From Paenibacillus phytorum (GTDB taxonomy: Bacteria > Bacillota > Bacilli > Paenibacillales > NBRC-103111), in contig NZ_WHOA01000092.1 in the NCBI RefSeq assembly GCF_013141715.1, positions 1-64,000 of the forward strand: a DNA stretch of 64,000 nucleotides. Reading direction: 5' to 3'. The position numbers and the translations under genes were made by a program. Below, in pieces: positions 24,182-32,184 of this stretch. The notes under the pieces were generated by a model, which saw only the letters and a program-made list of their open reading frames with translations, made no database searches and was not told where the DNA came from. How positions within the stretch are numbered: position 1 is the first letter of the stretch; each line of letters starts with the position of its first letter.

Positions 24182-26443
24182 TCAATCCATCTTCTCAATC
24201 GAAACTTGATCGATTTGCAAAGAAGTTAAACCCGGCGAATCCACATAGAAGCCAATATCCAAGCTGCCATTGGTTACGTTAACGGTTGCTTGAACGCGTT
24301 GATATCCTTTGGTCGGACTAATGTTCTTGTATATTGTCTTTGCGCCATGCTCACTAAGCTCCATCCTCACCGTTGTCGGTTTGTTTCCATATAACGTCTC
24401 TTTGAGCCATGCGCTGACGGTATATGATCCATTCGGAAGTCCAGTTAATTTCTGATGAATACTTTGTTTGTAGGCTTTGGTGTCCCAGAAATAGAGCTTG
24501 TAGTTACCTTTATATGCATCGTAGGAATCAACGCCGTACTTTGCTGTCTGACCTGCTGGATGCCATTCCGACCAGCCGCGAATGTCACCACTTTCAAAAT
24601 CCCCATTTTGCATGAGCGAAGAGTCAATGTCGGCTAATCGATTCTTGTCGAGCACAAGTCCATCCAAGTGAATCTCACCCGTATCTGAGGCTGTGCGTTC
24701 TAAGGTGATCAAGTTCACACCCTTTTTCAAATGAATACGATCATTTTGGTTCATCCATGTCTCCCAAGCTGAAGTCGAACCAAACGTAACAGCCCGCGAA
24801 GGTTGAACCACAACTCCCTTATCATCGGTAGCGCTTACATGAAGAGTGCTGTTCAACCCAGATGCATTCGCATAACGATAGGTGAGCGCATAGTCACCTT
24901 CCTCAGCTGCTTGGACGGCATAAACGATTTTCGCCTCCGTCAATCCCAACCCATCCACAAAACCAAATCCTTGATAACCCGCATAATTATTATTAAAATG
25001 CGTACCGCCTAGCCAAGTGGCAACCTCAGCAGCATAACTCGCTTTCGTGCCTTCCGGTTCGATTTTCACAACTTTTGATGCATGTTTCACAAGGGTCGGG
25101 CTGTAGGCAGTAAGTTTACCAAGGCTAGTTCCTGTCCAGAGATCAGTTGTATTCGCTGATTCAGCCAGTCCCAAATCTTTCAGATAATTGACCGAACGAG
25201 TGGCTGTCAAATCGGATCGATTAAATAAACCGACAACCCAGCTGCCATCTGGTAATTGTCCAAGCCATTTTTCTGAATTCCTTGCCCCCGGATCGCTGCT
25301 AAATGAATGCCCATTATTATAGTAAGGTTTGCCTACGAACCCTTGATTATGGAGCGCAAGCATGTTCTTGTTTTTGTAAAAGCTGCCGGAAATCCCAATC
25401 GTAGAATACTGATCCGTGATCGCTATGGGTGAACCCGCCATGGTGAATAATTGAATGATGCTTTTGCGCTCTTCATCCGTTTTAAAGGTATTCATGCGGA
25501 TGAAATCCCCATCCAGAATCATATTGGAACCGCGGCCTGCGATGTCGGAAAATCCAGTGAATCCTTGGAACGGATTGGCCCACTGCGACCAGCTGTTCAC
25601 CCAATTTTGACGTTGACCGCTTAAGTTTTCCCAACCGCCATGGGCGAGATCCTCATTGATTCGGACCATATCCCCATACGGCAGTTCACCAGCTGCATGA
25701 TTGTTCAAATGAGGCATTACGAGACTAAGTTCCATCTCATCGCCGGCTGCTTCCTGCATCCACTTTAAAGCCGTCTGATAGTTCTCGGAGCCATGATTAA
25801 CCCCAATCGTCTTGCCTTTATCTGTTCCGGTTTCATACCATGACAGAAAATCAATTCGCAGGTAGGGAACACCTAGTTTTTTGAAGTAATTCACATACCC
25901 TTGAATATACGCCTTGGCGCCGGGTTTCGTAACATCTACCCAATACAAATCATCATTAAATTTATCTGCGGAGCTGGCAATTTCACTAATTTTGTAATTT
26001 GTTCCAACGACTGTTTTCGATGGATCTGCCGCGGCGCTCCGCGTTACCCATAAGGGGTTATAATAAACACCAAGCTTCATGCCTTTATTTTGAATGTAGG
26101 TTGACCAATATGCCCAGTCGTGCTGCCAGTTATCATTGTGGGATAAAATGTAACCGTTCGTATTTGTGAGCTGAGCACCTTCAATCCAACCGTCGGATGC
26201 GATCATATCATAGCCCGATGCTTTGTAATCGCTTGCAATCCAATCAATGTTTTTCTTCCATTCTGCCTCGTTCATAGGGGTATTACGTGTGTATTGATAT
26301 TCATAAGTGCTCCAATAGAGGGGGCCTGTTCCATTTCTAGTAAATTGACTCTCTCTAGCTTCCGTAGTCTGAGTCCCCAAGGTCAGCATGAATAAGAGAC
26401 TGGTGCAACTGAGCAGCACTTTCGTGAATGATGACATCGTCAT
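24182..26443 (-). CDS. Secreted GH27-like (clan D) glycosidase with C-terminal binding domains
   Basis: A 753-residue exported enzyme. A signal peptide spans about residues 1-29 (TQTTEA-RES). The TIM barrel of clan GH-D follows; likely nucleophile D198 in VPYLRIDFLSW and likely acid/base D265 in RINEDLAHGG, positions matched by motif only. Residues about 475-590 resemble a CBM35/CBM6-type beta-sandwich (ending in HLDGLVL), and residues about 610-753 a CBM4/CBM9-like module (NGDFESGDIRGWSEW). GH27 includes alpha-galactosidases and isomaltodextranases; which activity applies is not clear. AAAGGAACG lies before the ATG. It is divergent from galU. Confidence 0.78.
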   Translation of the reverse strand: MTMSSFTKVLLSCTSLLFMLTLGTQTTEARESQFTRNGTGPLYWSTYEYQYTRNTPMNEAEWKKNIDWIASDYKASGYDMIASDGWIEGAQLTNTNGYILSHNDNWQHDWAYWSTYIQNKGMKLGVYYNPLWVTRSAAADPSKTVVGTNYKISEIASSADKFNDDLYWVDVTKPGAKAYIQGYVNYFKKLGVPYLRIDFLSWYETGTDKGKTIGVNHGSENYQTALKWMQEAAGDEMELSLVMPHLNNHAAGELPYGDMVRINEDLAHGGWENLSGQRQNWVNSWSQWANPFQGFTGFSDIAGRGSNMILDGDFIRMNTFKTDEERKSIIQLFTMAGSPIAITDQYSTIGISGSFYKNKNMLALHNQGFVGKPYYNNGHSFSSDPGARNSEKWLGQLPDGSWVVGLFNRSDLTATRSVNYLKDLGLAESANTTDLWTGTSLGKLTAYSPTLVKHASKVVKIEPEGTKASYAAEVATWLGGTHFNNNYAGYQGFGFVDGLGLTEAKIVYAVQAAEEGDYALTYRYANASGLNSTLHVSATDDKGVVVQPSRAVTFGSTSAWETWMNQNDRIHLKKGVNLITLERTASDTGEIHLDGLVLDKNRLADIDSSLMQNGDFESGDIRGWSEWHPAGQTAKYGVDSYDAYKGNYKLYFWDTKAYKQSIHQKLTGLPNGSYTVSAWLKETLYGNKPTTVRMELSEHGAKTIYKNISPTKGYQRVQATVNVTNGSLDIGFYVDSPGLTSLQIDQVSIEKMD

Positions 26444-26632
26444 GGTGGTCGTTCCTTTCTGTCAGTTGATCATGTTCACACCCTCATCATAACTGAAAGT
26501 TTACTAAGTGCATATGACCTGTTTTAACCAGTATATTTTGATTGAAAAAGATACATGTCCGTGGCATTCCAATCTGGTTTGCATATTTTAAACATAAAGC
26601 TTATTAATTTTATTTGAGAGATGGTGATATGT

Positions 26633-27505
26633 TTGAAGATTAGAAAAGCGGTCATACCTGCAGCAGGTCTGGGTACGCGATTCCTACCGGCAACCAAAGC
26701 TCTGCCAAAGGAAATGCTGCCTATCATAGATAAACCAACCATTCAATTTATCGTAGAAGAAGCGGTAGCTTCAGGCATTGAAGACATCATCATCGTGACA
26801 GGGAAAGGGAAGAAAGCGATCGAAGATCATTTCGATATCGCTTTTGAGCTGGAGAGCTATCTTAGAGCGCGTGAGAAGTTTGATCTTCTTGGGCGTGTGC
26901 AGGAGCCAACCCAGCTAGCCAACCTTCATTACATTCGCCAGACCGAGCCGCTCGGATTAGGACATGCTATTTGGTGCGCCCGTTCTTTCGTTGGGAATGA
27001 ACCCTTTGCCGTGTTATTAGGAGATACGTTTTTTGATGCTGAAACGCCTGCACTGGCACAGTTAATCCATTACTATAATCGATATCATAGGTCTATTATT
27101 GGTGTTCAGGAAGTAGAGGATCAATTCGTTTCGGATTACGGAATTGTAGAGGCTAAAGCCCTGCATGAAGGTTTTCATAGTGTAATAGACCTTATTGAGA
27201 AACCAGCTCTTCCAATGTCACCGTCTAATTTGGCCATACTGGGTCGTTACATTTTGACACCTGAGATTTTCGGTGTATTGGCCTCTCAAAAGGCTGGCGT
27301 TGGTAAAGAAATTCAATTGACGGACGCACTGATTACGCTGAACAAAATCGAAGCCATGTATGCCTGTGAGGTAAAGGGGCAATGGCATGACGTTGGAAAC
27401 CATAGAGGATTTATTAAATCGATTCTTTCTGAAGCGAACAAGAGAGCCGATCTGAGGCCTTGGCTTCTCGAGCACATAGAAAAAATGTTAAGAGAAAAGG
27501 AGTGA
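26633..27505 (+). CDS. galU: UTP-glucose-1-phosphate uridylyltransferase
   Basis: A 290-residue enzyme making UDP-glucose from UTP and glucose-1-phosphate for surface glycans. The nucleotide-binding signature is AVIPAAGLGTRFLPATKALP, with LPKEMLPIIDKPTIQFIVEE following; the C-terminal IQLTDALITLN and CEVKGQWHDVGNH segments are also diagnostic. TTG at 26633 is favoured because GGTGAT at 26623-26628 forms the ribosome binding site; ATG at 26621 would add four residues and cannot be excluded. It is cotranscribed with the glycosyltransferase three bases downstream. Confidence 0.9.
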   Translation: MKIRKAVIPAAGLGTRFLPATKALPKEMLPIIDKPTIQFIVEEAVASGIEDIIIVTGKGKKAIEDHFDIAFELESYLRAREKFDLLGRVQEPTQLANLHYIRQTEPLGLGHAIWCARSFVGNEPFAVLLGDTFFDAETPALAQLIHYYNRYHRSIIGVQEVEDQFVSDYGIVEAKALHEGFHSVIDLIEKPALPMSPSNLAILGRYILTPEIFGVLASQKAGVGKEIQLTDALITLNKIEAMYACEVKGQWHDVGNHRGFIKSILSEANKRADLRPWLLEHIEKMLREKE

Positions 27506-27508
27506 TAA

Positions 27509-28480
27509 ATGATGAAGCGTCTTAACATTGTGCAGGTAATTTCTAACTTCCCCAATGCAAAGAAGCTGCCACCGACGAATCAGGGAGGCACAGAGAAAGT
27601 TGTGCATGAATTGACCGAAAACCTTGTGCGAAGAGGACATCGAGTGACCGTATTTGCAACAAGGGGCAGTAGAACTAGTGCTAAGCTTATTCCGTTCCCA
27701 AAGGGTCTTCGTGACCAAGGAATAGCAAGGTATGTCTTGAATAAGATGCCGCGGAATGTTGACGTTATTCATGATCATACGTTTAGATCTACTCTTGGAC
27801 GGATTAATCTTCATATACCGACGGTGTGTACCTTACATCTCCCTGTAAAGCAGTGGGTGAAGCATCCTGTATATGTTTCCAAACGTGCTAGAATGGTGAT
27901 GGGTAAAAATCGCGGACACTATGTCTATAACGGACTTAATCCCAGTGAATATGAATTCAGTAATAAAAAGCGCAATTTCATGTTATTTATGGGACGTATT
28001 ATGAGAGAGAAAGGTGTCCTGCACGCCATTGAGATTGCGGAGAGAACGAATAAAAAACTTATTATTGCTGGACCTATTAAAAATCAAACATTTTATCGTA
28101 ATGAAATTGTACCTCGAATTAGAAGAAATCCCAACATCCATTTTGTTGGTCCTGTTGGAGGGAAGAACAAACAGAAGCTGCTCAAATATGCAAGTTGTTT
28201 GCTGTTTCCAACGCTGTGGGAAGAGCCTTTCGGACTCGTCATGATTGAGGCTATGGCCTGCGGTACACCAGTAATCGCCTTGAAACGTGGGGCGGTACCC
28301 GAAGTTATGGCGGGGTTTCCTCAATTAATTTGTCGTTCTGTTTCTGAAATGGTTGCAAAAGTAAAAGAAGGAAATTACCCGCATCCGGCGGTGCTCCGTC
28401 GTTATGTCATTCGTAGATTTACAACGTCCCAAATGACAACAAAATACTTACAAATATATCAAAAAGTAATGAAAAAGTAA
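27509..28480 (+). CDS. Glycosyltransferase family 4 protein
   Basis: A 323-residue GT-B enzyme, slightly shorter than usual for GT4. The N-terminal domain contains GGTEKVVHELTENLVRRGH; the C-terminal donor-binding domain contains the E-x7-E type motif (EPFGLVMIEAMACGTPVIA). No membrane segment. The acceptor is unknown. Its pairing with galU, with AAAAGGAG directly before the ATG, suggests use of UDP-glucose for a surface or spore glycan. Confidence 0.87.
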   Translation: MMKRLNIVQVISNFPNAKKLPPTNQGGTEKVVHELTENLVRRGHRVTVFATRGSRTSAKLIPFPKGLRDQGIARYVLNKMPRNVDVIHDHTFRSTLGRINLHIPTVCTLHLPVKQWVKHPVYVSKRARMVMGKNRGHYVYNGLNPSEYEFSNKKRNFMLFMGRIMREKGVLHAIEIAERTNKKLIIAGPIKNQTFYRNEIVPRIRRNPNIHFVGPVGGKNKQKLLKYASCLLFPTLWEEPFGLVMIEAMACGTPVIALKRGAVPEVMAGFPQLICRSVSEMVAKVKEGNYPHPAVLRRYVIRRFTTSQMTTKYLQIYQKVMKK

Positions 28481-28493
28481 TCTGCAACAACCT

Positions 28494-28523
28494 GCGCGCA
28501 TTCCATAGGGATGCGTGCTTTTT
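28494..28523 (+). terminator. Terminator after the glycosyltransferase gene
   Basis: GCGCGCATTCC pairs with GGATGCGTGC (G-T allowed) across an ATAGG loop and runs into TTTTTG. Confidence 0.65.
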
Positions 28524-28591
28524 GCACGCTGCAGCCTATGGGTGAATATACTGGAGTACAATTCTGTTAACACACCGTGGGAGGCCATAGG

Positions 28592-29350
28592 ATGCGTAAA
28601 TACACGGTTAAACGGGACCAGAGAGATTTTCGGGATTATTTTTATCGAAGCGTCAATTATATCCGGGAATCGCAATTGCCCCGCAAAGTAGATTTGCGCA
28701 AGCAGCTGTCTCCTATCGTAAATCAGGGGAATTTAGGCTCTTGCACATCGAATGCCATTGTAAGCGGGCTGCGTGAGTATTGGCTTCGTCAAGAACGAGA
28801 TTCAACGATACGGCTATCTCGCCTTTTTCATTATTGGCATGAGCGTAAATTAGAGGGAACGATCAATTGGGATTCGGGAGCTACAGTACGCGATGGCATG
28901 AAGGTGCTGCATAAAATAGGGGTATGCCCGGAAGCCGAATGGCCTTATCGCATAGCCAAATTTAAAGAAAAGCCTGATTCTGAGGCGGAAACTGCAGCAG
29001 GAGCCTACCGTATCGAGGGGTATCATCGGATTCAAGATTTGGCAGGGATCAAAGCTGCATTAGCTGATGGCCAGCCTGTTGTCTTTGGAATTTGGCTTTA
29101 TCAATCCTTCGAAAGTCCATTGGCGGCAAAAACAGGGCGGATCCCGTACCCGAATCGGAAAAAAGAGCAGATGTTAGGCGGGCACGCCTTAGTAGCCGTC
29201 GGATATAAGGATGGTAAGAAGAAGGGACAGGGAACCGTCATCGTGCGGAATTCATGGGGGAAAGCATGGGGAGATCAAGGGTATTGTTATATGCCCTATG
29301 CCTTTTTCAAAAACAACGTGATGACGTTCGATTATTGGACCGGTAAATGA
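28592..29350 (+). CDS. C1A papain-like cysteine peptidase without propeptide
   Basis: A 252-residue protein with a complete papain active site: Q45 and C51 in NQGNLGSCTSNA, H198 in GGHALVAVGY, and N220 in VRNSWGKAWGDQGY. There is no signal peptide and only about 40 residues before the catalytic Gln, so no inhibitory propeptide; it is probably cytoplasmic or acts inside the sporangium. GTG at 28577 is in frame, but GGGAGG at 28579-28584 makes ATG 28592 the better start. Bacterial C1 peptidases of this short type are not well characterised. Two micro-genes follow. Confidence 0.85.
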   Translation: MRKYTVKRDQRDFRDYFYRSVNYIRESQLPRKVDLRKQLSPIVNQGNLGSCTSNAIVSGLREYWLRQERDSTIRLSRLFHYWHERKLEGTINWDSGATVRDGMKVLHKIGVCPEAEWPYRIAKFKEKPDSEAETAAGAYRIEGYHRIQDLAGIKAALADGQPVVFGIWLYQSFESPLAAKTGRIPYPNRKKEQMLGGHALVAVGYKDGKKKGQGTVIVRNSWGKAWGDQGYCYMPYAFFKNNVMTFDYWTGK

Positions 29351-29376
29351 ACCAACTTCAGGGAGGTGCAGAATCT

Positions 29377-29517
29377 ATGTTAAGTGTGGAAGATGCTAAT
29401 AAAATCATAGCGTTCTTATCTGCGGCTTATTTGGCAACCGAGGATGCTGAGGCAAGAGAAGAATTTCATCGTTTGGCCAACGAGCTAAGGAAATCATCCG
29501 GTCAACTATTGGAATAA
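29377..29517 (+). CDS. Small helical protein, 46 aa
   Basis: AGGGAGGTG at 29360-29368 precedes the ATG; the frame ends with TAA at 29515. The product is short and predicted mostly helical (EDANKIIAFLSAAYLATEDA), with no cysteine or membrane segment. It starts 26 bases after the peptidase stop, so it is probably in the same transcript. No family recognised. Confidence 0.65.
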   Translation: MLSVEDANKIIAFLSAAYLATEDAEAREEFHRLANELRKSSGQLLE

Positions 29518-29551
29518 ATAGGAATCTCATCCGAAACGAGGGGCGGCTGGA

Positions 29552-29629
29552 ATGCCAAAAGATAAGCTGATACTGCTTATATTAATTCTGTTCGTTTTAC
29601 TTACACTGATACTCGTTAGTATGTTCTAA
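29552..29629 (+). CDS. Hydrophobic micro-protein, 25 aa
   Basis: ATG followed by PKDKLILLILILFVLLTLIL and five further residues: a single membrane-spanning segment with a lysine-rich head. The ribosome binding site (GAGGGGCGG) is imperfect. A strong terminator begins three bases after the stop, which fits a real 3'-terminal gene. Resembles single-span spore or membrane micro-proteins; function unknown. Confidence 0.5.
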   Translation: MPKDKLILLILILFVLLTLILVSMF

Positions 29630-29632
29630 TGC

Positions 29633-29672
29633 AAAACCAGCCGTCTGCGAGTGTTCGCGGACGGCTGGTTTT
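29633..29672. terminator. Bidirectional terminator
   Basis: AAAACCAGCCGTC and GACGGCTGGTTTT form a perfect 13-bp stem, serving the micro-protein gene and the convergent DUF1657 gene. Confidence 0.92.
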
Positions 29673-29682
29673 GGTTTGATAA

Positions 29683-29889
29683 CTAGAAGCCTTTGTACTG
29701 TGGTTCTTCATTTTCCAATTGCTGCACACGGGAGGCGACTTGATTTACGATGTCTTGTGCAGATAAGGCGGCCGCTTCATATAACTGTTTGGCTTCTTGA
29801 TTTTGCGTGCCTAGAGCAAATGTTTCTAAGCTTGCTTGCGCACTTTTAAGTGAAGCCAATGTTGTTTTTACTTGAGAAGCTACTGTCAT
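29683..29889 (-). CDS. DUF1657 protein
   Basis: A 68-residue helical protein with the DUF1657 pattern TTLASLKSAQASLETFALGT followed by EAKQLYEAAA. The start is taken at 29889, because GAGGTG sits just upstream; an in-frame ATG at 29928 adds 13 unconserved residues. DUF1657 genes commonly accompany spoVAC/AD/AE and DUF421 genes in spore operons. Here it is on the opposite strand, 2.3 kb from the DUF421 gene, whose C-terminus carries a second copy of the same domain. The 156 bases upstream hold no other gene. Confidence 0.82.
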   Translation of the reverse strand: MTVASQVKTTLASLKSAQASLETFALGTQNQEAKQLYEAAALSAQDIVNQVASRVQQLENEEPQYKGF

Positions 29890-30045
29890 GTTGTGCACCT
29901 CTTCTTTAAGATTTGTGTAGGATAGCAAGCAAATTGATCGTTTTTCAATTGATTGCGATCTTTAATATGCCCTAACCTTTCACTCAGATATACAACAATT
30001 AATTCCAATAAATATTGTTCATAACGGCCATCTGATTCGTACATC

Positions 30046-31059
30046 TTAATTGCTATATGATTTGACATTCAAAGGGTTCTCTACGGTAGAAGCTCTAACT
30101 GAAAGCTTACCTTCCAGTCGTGGTGTCTTCCTATTATCTCCGTCAATGAGTGATAGCAGCAGTTCTGTCGCCTCCAAGCCAACCTCCATCCGTGGATAAC
30201 AGATAGTTGTCAAAGCTGGCGAGACTTGCGAAGACATTAGAATATCTTCACACCCAGCGACAGCCAATTGTTGTGGGACAAGAATGCCGGATTCGCGGCA
30301 AGCTGCGAGGCAACCCGCCGCCATCAAATCATTTGCTGCTATGAGAGCAGTAAAATCAAAATCTTGCGTTAGTTTTGTGGTTAACGCTTCGAAAGCCCGC
30401 TCAAAGCGGCCGGCTCCTTCGAGAATGAATGGCTCCGGCAGTTTCAATCCTTCGAGACGCATAGCTTCGCGGAAAGCAATGAGCCGATGCGCAATCGGAT
30501 CCTGCGGGTCGCCAGCGGTCATGAAGGCTATCTGCTCATGCCCCTGTTCACGCAGATGAACAATTAACCGCCGCATTTCAGCTATCCAATCCACATCAAC
30601 GACAGGGATGCTCGGCATGGAAACACCTGGATGCATCAGAGATACCACGGGGAGCTCCATTAGGCTGTAAAAGGCCTGACTTTCCTCACTTAGCGTTTGA
30701 CCGAGCAGAAGAATGCCGTCCACACGCCCCATCAGTGTATTTTTTAATTCTTCTTCACGAGCAGGTTCAAAGGAATGAAAAAATACTGAATAATTGCTAA
30801 GTTTAGCTTTTTTCTCAATATACAATAGTAATCCACCCTCGAAGGGATTTCCCACGAAATGGACGAGGACAGCAATTTGCCCTGTTTTCCTGGTTTTGAG
30901 GCTGCGGGCTGTTTGATTGGGACGATACCCTAGCTCATTGATTACGGCAAGTACTTTTTGCCTGGTTTCTTCTTTGACGATGCTTCGATTATTAAGCACA
31001 TATGAAACGACAGCTACCGAAACACCCGCCCGGTCTGCGACTTCTTTCCTGGTAATCAT
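30046..31059 (-). CDS. LacI-family transcriptional regulator
   Basis: A 337-residue repressor: helix-turn-helix TRKEVADRAGVSVAVVSYVL at the N-terminus, hinge GYRPNQTARSLKTRKTG, then a sugar-binding-like effector domain. It lies 51 bases downstream of, and in the same direction as, a PhyH-type dioxygenase gene, whose promoter holds two identical CG-centred palindromes. Those are the probable target sites, with dioxygenase and regulator in one autoregulated unit. No transporter is adjacent, so the effector cannot be guessed. Confidence 0.9.
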   Translation of the reverse strand: MITRKEVADRAGVSVAVVSYVLNNRSIVKEETRQKVLAVINELGYRPNQTARSLKTRKTGQIAVLVHFVGNPFEGGLLLYIEKKAKLSNYSVFFHSFEPAREEELKNTLMGRVDGILLLGQTLSEESQAFYSLMELPVVSLMHPGVSMPSIPVVDVDWIAEMRRLIVHLREQGHEQIAFMTAGDPQDPIAHRLIAFREAMRLEGLKLPEPFILEGAGRFERAFEALTTKLTQDFDFTALIAANDLMAAGCLAACRESGILVPQQLAVAGCEDILMSSQVSPALTTICYPRMEVGLEATELLLSLIDGDNRKTPRLEGKLSVRASTVENPLNVKSYSN

Positions 31060-31110
31060 AAGGAACTCCCTTTTCTTGTTTCTTCAAGGGTATCATAAAT
31101 TTGGACAAAT

Positions 31111-31944
31111 CTAAATGTACTCACTTTTCGTAGCAGCATCGCCTAACCATAGCTTTTTAAGAGGGACCATTGACTCATCCGGAACATAGAATTTGAAATA
31201 GTTTTCACTAATTGCACCAAGCAGTTGGCGGCGTATCGGATCTGCCCCTGCGAGTAGAGTTGGCGAAGCAGCATGGTAATCGATAGGTCTCATCCAGATT
31301 GGGCTATAGCCGATAAATAATTGGCGACGTGTGAAATCAGAGCGATTCGGCGAACCAGCATGCCAAAGATTTTGAGCAAATATGAATACGTCCCCAGGCT
31401 TACCGCAAATTTGCATTTCTCCTGGTAAAGGCACATTCACGTCGGTTTGAACGGGGTGGTAATCTGGCCACTTATGACTGCCCGGAATGATTTTCGTATT
31501 CCCGCGGTCTGGCTCAGACATATCACTCAAAATATAACAAACTTTAATGTAATAGGTGGATGTTAGTCCGTTAATACTTGGGAATTTGGGCGCTGGTCCA
31601 TCCTGATGCCAGTTAATGAAGCTGTTGGTCTCCGTCTTGAGATCATCGGGATTTGGTTTGCGCACGGTCAGATGTGAGATATGAAGTTGGATGTTATAGC
31701 CTATCAAATTAACGATAAGTGGAAGCAGTGTCGGATCGTCGATTAAGGACAAAATAGAGGGGGCTCGATCTACGCTATTGTAAATGTTATAGGATAACGA
31801 TTCTTGCTCATCGGAAAGGATGCCGTCAACGGCACTATTCAATTCTGCTATTTTTTCTTCAGATAGTACATTGCGAAGCAGTAAGTAACCGTCATTTTCA
31901 AATTGTCGTGAGAGCTCAGTGATATCCAGAGTAACTGTCGTCAT
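31111..31944 (-). CDS. Phytanoyl-CoA dioxygenase (PhyH) family oxygenase
   Basis: A 277-residue Fe(II)/2-oxoglutarate oxygenase. The metal ligands are H113 and D115 in FINWHQDGPAP, with the second histidine in NLWHAGSPNRSDFTRRQLF and the 2-oxoglutarate arginine close behind it. The ATG at 31944 is preferred over that at 31950, since AAGGAGG would be only three bases from the latter. The substrate is unknown; PhyH members hydroxylate diverse small molecules. Expression is likely under the LacI-type repressor encoded next. Confidence 0.83.
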   Translation of the reverse strand: MTTVTLDITELSRQFENDGYLLLRNVLSEEKIAELNSAVDGILSDEQESLSYNIYNSVDRAPSILSLIDDPTLLPLIVNLIGYNIQLHISHLTVRKPNPDDLKTETNSFINWHQDGPAPKFPSINGLTSTYYIKVCYILSDMSEPDRGNTKIIPGSHKWPDYHPVQTDVNVPLPGEMQICGKPGDVFIFAQNLWHAGSPNRSDFTRRQLFIGYSPIWMRPIDYHAASPTLLAGADPIRRQLLGAISENYFKFYVPDESMVPLKKLWLGDAATKSEYI

Positions 31945-31964
31945 TCTCATCTTCCTCCTTGTTA

Positions 31965-31978
31965 TTTACTCGTGTAAA
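31965..31978. promoter_or_regulatory. Operator 1 of the dioxygenase-lacI unit
   Basis: TTTACTCGTGTAAA: arms TTTAC/GTAAA around a CG centre. It lies between the promoter and the dioxygenase start, in the leader. Confidence 0.65.
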
Positions 31979-32027
31979 ATTAGTTGAAAATAAAATGGAT
32001 AAGGAGCAATTTACTCTTTATCCACTT

Positions 32028-32055
32028 ATTATAAAATATATTTTACTCGTGTAAA
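32028..32055 (-). promoter_or_regulatory. Promoter of the dioxygenase gene
   Basis: On the minus strand TTTACA (32055-32050), 16-bp spacer, TATAAT (32033-32028). The -35 is inside operator 2, so bound repressor would exclude RNA polymerase. Confidence 0.65.
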
Positions 32056-32056
32056 A
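32041..32056. promoter_or_regulatory. Operator 2 of the dioxygenase-lacI unit
   Basis: TTTTACTCGTGTAAAA, repeating operator 1 in the same orientation 76 bp away with identical core. Confidence 0.65.
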
Positions 32057-32117
32057 TTAATCTTGCAAGTTTATTTTTTCGCTCGCATCGTTAACATTTA
32101 AATCCAACTCAAATTGA

Positions 32118-32147
32118 TCATACTTGCTGTCAAAATAGCACATAATG
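32118..32147 (+). promoter_or_regulatory. Sigma-G-like promoter of the DUF421/spoVA operon
   Basis: TCATA at 32118-32122, an 18-base spacer and CATAATG at 32141-32147 closely match the sigma-G pattern (GHATR, about 18 bp, CATWHTA). This fits forespore expression. The GTG start is 38 bases downstream. Confidence 0.6.
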
Positions 32148-32184
32148 AGGTTGTTTCGAGCTTTAGGAAGGGGAGGGAAAGCTT

